A stretch of 64,000 nt of DNA from Castor canadensis (lineage: Eukaryota > Chordata > Mammalia > Rodentia > Castoridae), in contig NC_133392.1 in the NCBI RefSeq assembly GCF_047511655.1, forward strand, positions 20,288,001 through 20,352,000, read 5' to 3'. The notes below the pieces were generated by a model. The model saw only the letters and a program-made list of their open reading frames with translations, was not told the origin of the DNA and did no database searches. The translations under genes and the position numbers were made by a program. The number at the start of each line of letters is the position of its first letter. The stretch's first letter is position 1. Below, one piece after another: positions 55,086 to 64,000 of this stretch.

Positions 55086-55964
55086 AAATCTAGGTCTGTT
55101 GAACTCTATAGCCCATGATTTCAGTAATAATCCAGATCCAGGGGTACCTAGTAGGTTTCTTTTCAAATGCCAATACCACTATTCAATAACACTGAGTGCT
55201 GGAAAGGTTTTCTGTTGGCTCAGAAACTGTAGTTTGAAAGGAAGTTATGTACCATTCATCCCTCTGGCTCCCTTATAAAGCTTCCCAAGGAAGGATTGGT
55301 AGATTTTCCCCTCTCAATCCTAAACAACTCTTCTAAAAGCATAAATACTTCTGCTTCCAAGTGAAATTTGAAACATTTCAGTTTCAGGGTGTCTTCTCTT
55401 TAAAACTCACCAAGCCTATTTTTTAATACTGTATATATACATATATAGATATATGCTTTCTAGTACTTCAGACCAACATAAACCAATACAAATCAGTATG
55501 ACTTTGTTAGGGGAAAAAATAGTCTTTTAGTAATGTTCTTCTAGCTGAAAATGTTGTAAAATAAAAAAAAAATTTTTTAACAGTAACACTATAAAACTCA
55601 TTGTCAATACTATGGGTTTTCTTCTAACGTAGTCTTTGGCCATGCAGATTAATACCAGGCATAAACAAAGTTGTAGTTTTTAAAACTCTTACCAAACATG
55701 TATGTTTGAAGAACATTAGGCTCAAGACATAAATCGATGCAATACTGTAGAAAGGTGGCTTTCCAACCTTTACAAATAAGAATCCACAATAACAAATACA
55801 TCTTATACTGTATTCACAGGAAAATAAGACATATAACTCAAATAAATTCATGATCTGATATGATACCTTCCTTTAATGGTACATTCTGGTATTTTCTACC
55901 TTTTTTTTACATGCTGGTCGAACTGATTCAGGATCCTCTAGTGGGTTGTGGCCCACAGTTTGAA
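55086..55964. other. intron 1, nothing identified
   Basis: AT-rich; no supported feature. Confidence 0.4.
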
Positions 55965-56938
55965 AAATACTACCCCAGAAACTAAGTTATGGTCAGATGG
56001 AAAACAAAAAGGAAGAACATGCTTGGGAGGGGGGTGTGTGAGAGAGGGAGATGGGAAGAATTTTCCAAATGCCCAGAAGATCAAATGGGACTGCAAATGA
56101 AAAAGTTTCTGCACATCAAAGGAAACAATTACTAGAATCAAGAGGCAACCCACAGAGTAGGAGAAAATCTTTGCCAGCTGTTCAATGGATAAAGTATTAA
56201 TATATAGCATATACAAAGAGCTCAAAAAATTAAGAGGCAAAAGAATAACCCAATTAATAAATGGGCAAATCAAGTGAACAGGTAGTTCTCAGAAGAAGCA
56301 CAAATGGCTAATAAATGCATTAAGAAATGTTCAGCATCCTTATCCATAAATGAAATGCAAATCAAAACTGTACTAAGACTTCATCTTACCCAGTCAGAAT
56401 GGCAATCATGAAGAAAGTAACAACAAATGCTGGTGAAGGCAGAGGGAGGGGAAGGAACCCTTGGTGGAAATATAAGCTAATGTAACCATTATGGAAATCA
56501 GAATGGAGGCTCCTCAAAAAACTAAAAATATACCTAACTTCATGACTCTGCCATATCACTCTGGGGTAAATCAACACCAAGAGAGATACCTGTATACCTA
56601 CCTGTGTTTATTGCAGCTCTCATCACAACAGCCAAGTTGTAAAATCAACCAAGGTGCCCAACAACTAATGAATGGACAAAGAAAATAAGGCACAATGGAA
56701 TACTATTCAGCTATAAAAGATGAAATTATGTCATTTGCAAAGAAATGGATGGAACTGAGCGAGATAAGCCAAGCTCAAAGAGCCAAATATTGCATGTTTT
56801 TTGCTCATTTGTGGAATCTAAACATAAAATGATAATGATGATAATAATGGGACATAAATGTAAAAGGAGTACTATGGGGGGAATCAGCAGGATAGGGGAG
56901 GAAGAAAGGAAAAGTTATTGAGGGAGCAAAGAGGATCA

Positions 56939-56982
<44 letters not shown>

Positions 56983-57175
56983 ATATATATGCAATGATAG
57001 CATAGAAAAACCCACCAAACACTGTTTGAAGCGGGGGGAGAAGGAAAAGGGAGTAAAGAAATATATATAATGGAGAGGGTTAAACTTGTATAAAGTACAC
57101 TGCATGCATATATGGAATTACTATGATGAAACCCTCTATTTTATCAATGTATGCTTATTAAAAAATTAAATAAAA
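55965..57175 (+). mobile_element. L1 3' portion in intron 1
   Basis: Sense L1 ORF2 end: AGTTTCTGCACATCAAAGGA, CACAGAGTAGGAGAAAATCT, AAATGCAAATCAAAACTGTA, TTGCAGCTCTCATCACAACA, then a 3' UTR containing a (TG)n at 56941-56972 and an A-rich end. Several stops; older than the intron 2 copy. The left limit is uncertain (55965-56060). Confidence 0.85.
56941..56990. repeat. (TG)n(TATG)n(TA)n microsatellite
   Basis: About 16 TG units, then TATGTATG and a short TA run, inside the L1 3' UTR. Confidence 0.95.
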
Positions 57176-57389
57176 AAGCATAAGTAAACTGAAAGCAAAA
57201 TGATGAAATGTTCCTGTCTGCATGCAAAACTAGTTTACAACTGTACTGAGAAACATAAATGTTATGAGAACTTTAAGTAGCCAGTCCCAGATAAAGTATT
57301 AGAATTATCTGCTTACTTTACCTGATAGCACAATGTCTGCCCATATAAAATACATATCAATGTCAGCACTGGAGAAAGAGGAGGAAAGT

Positions 57390-57452
57390 ATTATCAGGGC
57401 CTCACGTTTGCCAGGCAGGCACTCTACCACTTGAGTCACTCCGCCAGCCCTA
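57390..57452 (-). mobile_element. ID-type SINE fragment
   Basis: On plus: GGGCCTCACGTTTGCCAGGC, CCACTTGAGTCACTCCGCCA. Truncated ID unit. Confidence 0.75.
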
Positions 57453-58489
57453 TCTCAGGGTATTATGAAGGGCTGTTTATGATCCTATGAACTGTACATG
57501 TGAAAGCAAAATTTTTTGGTATGGATTCTGCAACTAAATACTTCTAAAAACAGAAATATGAAGCTAATGATTTTATATCTCTCCAGTGCCTTAACCATCT
57601 AACTCCTGTGATTATTATTCACAGGACAAGACTCATATTTTTCCAATGTATATTTAACCATCAAAAAACAGAACTAAAACTCTATTCTCCTGTCTGAAAT
57701 GAACTGATTGTCTCGAATTATGGATCAGTCTACAAAACTATAAACTGGCCAGGGCTCAATAATGAAAAAGTCTTGAACTAAGAAATTGTTCCAGATTGAA
57801 GAAAAGAGACTAAGAAGATGTACAACTAAAGGAAACTATGTAATCTTGAATTAGATCATGGGCCAGGAAAAGGGCATTAGTGAGACCATTGGTGAAATTT
57901 ATGTAAGATATGCAAATATGATAATAGTGCTTGTATGTTAATCTCTTAATACTGACAAGTACACTATGGTTATATAAAATATCACTTTAGGAAATCTGGG
58001 TGAAGGATAGAAAGGAATTCTTACTTTTTTTTATAATTCCTTTGTAAGTCTGGAATAATTAAAAAAAAAAAAAACCTACTTAACAAGGAAGCCCAACAAA
58101 ATATATACATACATACACATTAATTCAATATAAGGGAAATCCAACTGAACACAAAAGAAAATACCACAATTTTTAAGGCATGCCTTGAAATAACATAATA
58201 ATCCATGATCTTCCTTCACCAAAGAATTGTTAAAGTTTGCTCAAAGGCAAGATATGACACAAAATAAATTTACAAAAAAGAGGGCTCCCAAACATTATGT
58301 GAGTCATAAAACAATAAACCAGGCATCTATATTAAAGCTATATCCCCCCAATCCATGTAAATTTATTAATATAGGAATTTCCAGAACTCAAAAGTAATAT
58401 GTACTTATTAATATACACATTATCAAATTAATCCCAAGAATTCACAGACTAACAAACAGGATATAGAAATAGACCTAGGGTAAAAATAA
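57453..58489. other. intron 1, nothing identified
   Basis: AT-rich; one run of 14 A at 58062-58075. Confidence 0.4.
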
Positions 58490-58680
58490 ACACTTTTTTT
58501 TGTAATTTTTAAAAATTTATTTATTCACATGTGCATACATTGTTTGGGTCATTTCTCCACCCTGCCTCCCTCCCCCACTCTCGCCCCTCCTCACCCCTTC
58601 AGTTCCAGGACAGTTCTGTTCTGCCCTTATCACTAATTTTGCGGAAGAAAAGACACAAGCACAATAAGGAAAAAATAAAC
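58490..58680 (-). mobile_element. L1 3' end, antisense
   Basis: On plus: TTATTCACATGTGCATACAT, TTGTTTGGGTCATTTCTCCA, then a C-rich tract. A diverged relative of the young L1 3' UTR at 44.6 kb. Confidence 0.8.
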
Positions 58681-58744
58681 ACTTCTGAAAACAGTAGTAG
58701 GAAGGAATATTATAGCAAAAATAAGATCTTGTATGCTAAATATT

Positions 58745-58818
58745 ATGTAAATATATATACATACACACACATATACACATATTTGTACACACATACACAC
58801 ATATATGTGTATATATTT
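58745..58818. repeat. AT/AC-rich microsatellite
   Basis: Mixed (TA)n, (CA)n and (TATG)n units with partial inverted symmetry. Confidence 0.85.
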
Positions 58819-58970
58819 TGTGCATGCTAGGTAAGCACTTTACTCCTCAGCTACATCCCTATTCCTTGGATTTTTGAGAAAGGGTCTCACTATTTAGCCT
58901 AGGCTGGCCTGGCCTTGAATTCTTGATCTCCTAAGTGCTGGGATTATAGGTATGTACCATCATACCTTCC
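58819..58970 (-). mobile_element. B1-ID composite SINE, antisense
   Basis: On plus: GTGCATGCTAGGTAAGCACT, CTCAGCTACATCCCTATTCC, then CTAAGTGCTGGGATTATAGG. Confidence 0.8.
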
Positions 58971-59329
58971 AGAGGGATGAAAATATGTGATCTTCTAGAA
59001 TATAAGTAATGTTTATAAAGCTCATTCTTTATATATTCATTCTAAACATATATAGGTCACAAATACCATGTAATTTGAAGTGATCTGCTTTAGTGAATAG
59101 AAAACAAATGAGTTCTATATTCAAGGCCTCAATCTCACTGCTTTATATTATAGCCTCTGGTGACCTTTTAGTTTGGCACCACAACAGAGTAAAATACCCT
59201 TACTCTGAGCTCACCAACACTGCTCGAGCCACGTGTGCCTCTCCTGTGATCTAGTTTGCCCATACTGGTTCGTCTTGTTGAATGAACCCCTTGTATCTGG
59301 GCTGTTGTATCTTCTGGATGCCTTTAGAT

Positions 59330-59640
59330 AAACTGGGTTCCTGATTTGGGCTCTGTAAAAGACTGCTTTAAAAAGTGGCCAGAAGAATTCTTCTCATACT
59401 TCTTTGCAATGTAACTTTGCTACTTATTCCATGAGAAAATGGAGACTATTTTCCTACTTCTTGATTCTGGGTTCATTTTTTGTGAGCTTCTTTGACTAAC
59501 AGAATATGGCAGCTATGACACTGCACAACTTCCAAACTCAGGTTTTTGACGAAGGTCTTGGAGCTGCAAGGCCAGGAAGAAGACTCTCACAAAAAGTATG
59601 AAGAGAAGAGGCCCAGCCATCCCAATAAAGTCCAGTTTCT
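59330..59640 (+). mobile_element. possible old MaLR-like LTR
   Basis: CTTTGACTAACAGAATATGG and CAGCTATGACACTGCACAAC follow the motif order of old MaLR LTRs. A 71-codon hydrophobic open frame on minus (59513-59728) overlaps it and is probably chance. Confidence 0.35.
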
Positions 59641-60264
59641 CACAGATACCACCAACTAAATACAGTAACATAAGCCCACATAGCAGCAGCCAACAGAGAA
59701 TCATGAGAAATAATTGTTTTAAACCCAAAGATTTGATTTTTTAAACATAACTAAAGTAATATAACTAAAAGATAACTAAAACAAAAAATGGTGCACAGAA
59801 GTGGGGTGCTGCAACAACAAAAACTGAACACTGTAGTGTTCAGCTGTGAAACCAGGCAGTGGGGAAGCTATTAGTGTAGGCTGGCAGGGTAGTAAGGAGA
59901 TTGCTACCGCAGGCTGAAGAAAGAACTGTGTTATGTGGTGACAGCACAAGCAGCATGTGCTAACTAGAAAACATACTTAACAAATATGACCTGACTAGAA
60001 GGTATCTAGAAAGAATGCTAGAAGAGCCAATTGACGTTTTTAATTTTACAAAGGTCTAAGGGATGTCTGCATTATTTTTTATGTAAGTTTTTCCTAATGG
60101 TAAAACCTTGGCAAAACTGTATGACAGCATTGTAACGAGGACACAAGACAGTGATACAGTCAAGGAGACTGTTTCTACGACAGTAAGTACTTGTGTTGCC
60201 CTTTAGCAGCAAGGCCACCAATCTGATCCTTTACTGCTAGTTTTGTAATTTAAACAGCATAACT
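59641..60264. other. intron 1, nothing identified
   Basis: Unique-looking; no supported feature. Confidence 0.4.
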
Positions 60265-60455
60265 TGTAACATATAGCTTTTGGGAACTGGCTTTTTACAA
60301 CTCAGCATAATTCAGTAGAGATCTAAGGAGGCTATTGTACTATTTTTTATTGCTAATACTCTCCAATGGTATGGCTGCATCACCATTGTGTAATCATTTA
60401 CTGAATGACAGCAGGGTTATCTGTACACTTTGGCTATTATTTATGGCATCATTTT
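60265..60455 (-). mobile_element. L1 fragment, inverted part
   Basis: On plus it reads reversed L1 ORF2/3' region: ACAACTCAGCATAATTCAGT, TATTTTTTATTGCTAATACT, ACACTTTGGCTATTATTTAT. Confidence 0.6.
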
Positions 60456-60875
60456 CCATAATAAGACAAAAAATGGAAACAATTCAAACATCTATCAACT
60501 GAAGAATGAATAAATACAATGTGATATTAATGGAGAAATATATGGCAACAAAAAGAGATGAAATACATATGACAACAGGATGAATCTTGAAACATGGTAA
60601 GTGAAAGAATCACTTTTCTTGGACCACACATCTTACAAAATGTTCAGAACAGGCAAATCTGTAGACGCAGAACATAGATTAGTGGCTGCCAGTAGCTGGG
60701 AGAAAATGAGGAGTGGATGGTAACAAGATTTCTTTTTAGAGTGACAAAAATGTCCTAAAATGACTATGGTGATAACTGTACAACTATGTGAAAATATTAA
60801 AAACCATTGAATAGCATACTTTAAATGGGAAACTTATATATGTGATTTCATCTCCATAAAGCTGCTATTAAAAAA
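60456..60875 (+). mobile_element. old L1 3' portion, sense part
   Basis: GGAAACAATTCAAACATCTA, TCAACTGAAGAATGAATAAA, AGTGGCTGCCAGTAGCTGGG, TACTTTAAATGGGAAACTTA: 3' end of an old L1 with a poly-A run. Confidence 0.85.
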
Positions 60876-61509
60876 AAAAATCCTACCTGAGTTCCCTACC
60901 TTCTAAGTTTGGAGATGGAGACCATCTGTGTAGTCCCCACAACGGCAGAGTGCTCCATAAACAGGAAGTTGGATTGAATTATTTTACTATGTCATAACTC
61001 CTTCCAAATCAGCCTGGCTTATATTATATCTAGGCTAGAAAGGTTAAAAACAATCTTTTGAAAAGTTTTTAGTTTTTCCGAACATAAAATTCTTGGCAGT
61101 TTTAACAGCTTTCTCTAGAATAAGCAAAGAGATGGCTATACTTTCAAGCACCAGGCCTATTGTTTCACATTTAAACAATAATCAAAGATATGGCAAGTCT
61201 TCAAAGCAGCATATTTGGTTAAAAAAATAACAAGTACAGGTTACTGAGTTAATTTTTTTAACTGAAGTTATCATAAAATTGTGAAGGTTTTTAAAGTTCT
61301 CGAAAACAACTTAGACCCTGAATAAATTATGACAAGCCACACTTTCAAATTAACCACTGGTATTTTATTTAAGTTCTAAAAGACACAAACTATTTTCAAT
61401 TGCTAGGCAAAATTTTATAGACCACTGACATGGAAATCAACAGATCTGGAAAATAGAACTAGACATAGATAAAAGTTGAGAAAAAACATAGACTACAGAT
61501 GGCACCTTT
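60876..61509. other. intron 1, nothing identified
   Basis: AT-rich; no supported feature. Confidence 0.4.
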
Positions 61510-61608
61510 TTATTTGGCAGGGGGCAGGGAGCAATATGAGGGTTGAACTCAGGGCCTCATGCTTGCTAGGCAGACACTCTACCACTTGAGCCACTCCATC
61601 AGCCATTT
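61510..61608 (-). mobile_element. ID-type SINE, antisense
   Basis: On plus: GGTTGAACTCAGGGCCTCAT, CTACCACTTGAGCCACTCCA. Confidence 0.85.
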
Positions 61609-61614
61609 TTTTTT

Positions 61615-62030
61615 AAGTTGTTTAACTTATCCTTTATTTCCATTTGCTGAAATTGTAATTTGCTTATTCCTCTCTTGTCCCACTTTCTTCTCTCTTTCAC
61701 CACTTTTTTGTTTTATGCTTTTTTCCTCCTTTACCTCTTTATCATCCCCCTCTCTCCCCATTGTTCCATCCCTTCCACATTAACCACTCACCAAATAATT
61801 TATTATGACAACCTTACACATCGCTCCCCATCCTTCCTATCCTCCTGCAATCCCTAACAAGAGCACTCTCCTCCAGAATGACTAAACTATTCCTTTAGAC
61901 ACATTAGGATCTTATTACCCCCTACCCTACACACCATACATCTTTTCTGCCCCTCAGCCCATCCCCCATGTTTCCTCTTCTATATCCATCAATTTTATTA
62001 CTTTAGTATTAATCTCTATATAAATAACTG
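61615..62030. repeat. pyrimidine-rich stretch, unassigned
   Basis: About 400 nt rich in C and T on plus. It may be a reversed L1 3' UTR, since it is bracketed by L1 pieces, but I cannot confirm this. Confidence 0.35.
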
Positions 62031-62129
62031 TTATGTTTCAATTCCTACTGTTTTTAGGCAATACTGCCAAGGAATTTGCATATTATGTAAATTACTGATT
62101 CACAATTGAATCCATGAATTTCTTATTGC

Positions 62130-62237
62130 TCAGTAAAACTCCAGTGGGGTGAGAGTGTGAGGGAGAGGACCAGGGGGGAGAATTGACCCTAAACAATGTA
62201 TGCACATGTGAATAAATGAATAGTTAAAAAAAAAAGC
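62130..62237 (+). mobile_element. L1 3' end fragment
   Basis: GGGGGGAGAATTGACCCTAA, ACAATGTATGCACATGTGAA, then AATAAATGAA and poly-A. Similar to the 58.5-kb piece, opposite strand. Confidence 0.8.
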
Positions 62238-62254
62238 CCAGGTCAGGGAACACA

Positions 62255-63850
62255 AATGTTACAAGAGCCCCGCTAACAAGTAAGCTAGACAGAGCATAGA
62301 AACTCAGTCATCTAGGAGAAAAGAGAGGATTAAAAGCTGAAATAACTGATCAACAACACACGAGCAAATCTTAAAGTAAAAAATGTATGGAAAAAAAGAA
62401 GTTAGGGGAACATATCCTGAAACCTTAACAGTCTGACAGTAGAGGATTTGGTGAATTGTGAAGGGCATGAATCCTTCATTGCTGAGGTCAGAAGAATGAT
62501 AAGCATTTTTAAGGAGCTTAAAAAGGACAAATGAAAACAACTCAATAAATCTGAAGAGAACATGTATTTTCAATAAATAAGAAGATAAGAAACAACTTAG
62601 TGAACTCAAAGAGGATTTCAACAAACACCTAAACAAAACCTAGGAAAGTAAAAAGAAAAGAAATGAAGACAGTAAAAGATATGAAAGAAGAGATTAACAA
62701 AGACATAGAAAATTTCAAAGAAAAAGAGTAAACCAGAAAGCTCCTTAGGTCAAATAAAAAATATTGTTGCAAACTACTCCAGCAAAATGAAACAAGTGGA
62801 AAAGAAAATTTCAGTGCTCAAAGACAAAATAGATATTAAAGGAATAAGAATACAGAACAGAGATGCAAAAAGAATATGCAAGAACTGTGCAACTCCATCA
62901 AAAGCCCAAACCTGAAGCATGGGCATTACAGGAGGAGGAGAGGTATAAGCTAAAGGCACAGAAAATACATCAACAAAATAATAACAGAAAACTTACCAAA
63001 ACTCAAGGAAGAGAACCCAATTCAGGTGTAGGAATTCTCTAGGACAACAAACAGACATGAACAAAATAGAACCATAGCACATTACAGTTATAATACTTAG
63101 CAGAAAGAATAAGTAAAAATATTGAAGGCTGGAAGAGAAAAAAATGAAATAGCATATAGCGATAAACCCAGGAAATTAACAGATTTTTTACAGAAACCTT
63201 AAAATCAAGAAGGGCATAGAGAGAGGTATTTCAAGCACTTAAAAAATACTATTTCAATCCTAGGATACCCTACCCAGCAAAACTATCACTGGAAATTGAA
63301 AGAAGAATAAAACCTTTCATGATAAACAGAAACTAAAACAACATATGAGTGCTAAACCAGCACTCCAGAAGATTCTCAAAGGAAACCTACACATTGAAAA
63401 TGAAAATAAACATAATCATGAAAGGATGGGAATTACTACATCTCAAGAGAATAGCACAGAATTTATCCCACACACAAACTCTTACACATCAAAAATGACT
63501 AAATGAAAGGGATCATCATATCCCCCTCAATATTAACAATGAGTGTTAATGGCCTCAACTCCTTCATCAAAAGACATCAATTGGCAAATTGAGTTTAAAA
63601 GAAAGACCTAATGATTTGTTATTTACAAGAAATTCACCTTAGAGAGAGAAGCAAACATTGGATTAGGATGAAAGGGTAGGGAAAGATTTACCAAGCTAAA
63701 AGCCTCGAAAGTCAGGCAAGAGTAACTGCTCTTGCATCTGATAATATAGACTTCAAATCTAAATTCATCACAAGAGACAAAGAAGGTCATTTCATACTAA
63801 TAAAAAGAGCAAAAAGACCACAAATAAGTGACCTCATATTACCTCTCAAA
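62255..63850 (+). mobile_element. degenerate L1, ORF1 to start of ORF2
   Basis: A-rich sense sequence with ORF1-end motifs (CTACCCAGCAAAACTATCAC) followed by ORF2 endonuclease-region motifs (GTTAATGGCCTCAACTCCTT, TACAAGAAATTCACCTTAGA, ATAATATAGACTTCAAATCT). Many stops; inactive. Confidence 0.8.
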
Positions 63851-63917
63851 TTATGGTGTATTGTATTTTTTATTTTTGTTTAGTTCAAAATGCTTTCTAC
63901 TTTCTCATTTGATTTCT

Positions 63918-64000
63918 TTTTTTTTCCTTTTTATTATTCATATGTGCATACAAGGCTTGGTTCATTTCTCCCCCCTGCCCCCACCCCCTCCCTTACCACC
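63918..64000 (-). mobile_element. young L1 3' end, antisense, cut by window edge
   Basis: About 75 nt nearly identical to the reverse complement of 44641-44719: TTATTCATATGTGCATACAA, GGCTTGGTTCATTTCTCCCC and C-rich tract. Another copy of the intron 2 L1 family, continuing past the window. Confidence 0.9.

Noticed and set aside
59513..59728. 71-codon frame with hydrophobic segments that looks like a small membrane protein
   Set aside because: It overlaps an LTR-like old repeat in intron 1 and has no supporting signals. Hydrophobic frames arise easily from AT-rich DNA.
62304..62636. 110-codon frame on minus
   Set aside because: Antisense of A-rich L1 sequence.
50181..64000. ADD3 promoter or first exon within the window
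   Set aside because: No CpG island or first exon candidate seen. This stretch is AT-rich intron 1 full of old repeats.

Overview
This window is mammalian nuclear DNA from a rodent-type genome. It has GT-AG introns, dense retroposons and no operon-like packing. It carries one recognisable gene, ADD3 (gamma-adducin), on the minus strand. Fourteen coding exons could be placed, and they join without a gap into a 704-residue protein that follows gamma-adducin along its length. The SINEs are tRNA/ID-like units, B1-like (7SL) units and B1-ID composites. Together with an abundant young L1 family that has a G-rich 3' UTR, they point to a rodent outside the mouse/rat group. Castorimorpha (beaver, kangaroo rat, pocket gopher) is my best inference, but I could not test it.

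Layout. Positions 1 to about 16,184 are intergenic sequence beyond the 3' end of ADD3: MIRs, composite SINEs, a MaLR LTR broken by nested SINEs, and a CTCF-like motif pair at 14.5-15.1 kb. Positions about 16,185-18,108 are the ADD3 3' UTR, and 18,109-18,395 hold the last coding sequence. Exons 14 to 2 (counting a non-coding exon 1 outside the window) then lie at increasing coordinates up to the start codon at 50,149-50,151. Exon 2 begins near 50,180. From 50,181 to 64,000 is part of intron 1. The promoter and exon 1 are not in the window.

Protein organisation. Exons 2-3 encode the N-terminal segment, exons 4-9 the class II aldolase-like head, exons 9-11 the neck, and exons 11-15 the tail. The tail ends in the lysine-rich MARCKS-related domain that binds spectrin-actin and calmodulin. 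Exon 14 is a frame-neutral 96-nt cassette; skipping it gives a 672-residue form. Exons 5-12 are all phase 0 and multiples of three.

Repeats explain most of the remaining sequence. They include an old L1 of about 4.3 kb in intron 12, cut by several SINEs, and a young 5'-truncated L1 in intron 2 with a 17-bp target duplication. There are also L2, MIR and hAT fossils, several (CA)n tracts, a probable LTR fragment in intron 1, and an L1 3' end at the right border that matches the young intron 2 L1. I found no sign of a new biological system. The points most worth a second look are the splicing signals around exon 14, the CTCF-like pair downstream of the gene, the polyadenylation hexamer overlapping the stop codon, and the young L1 family.
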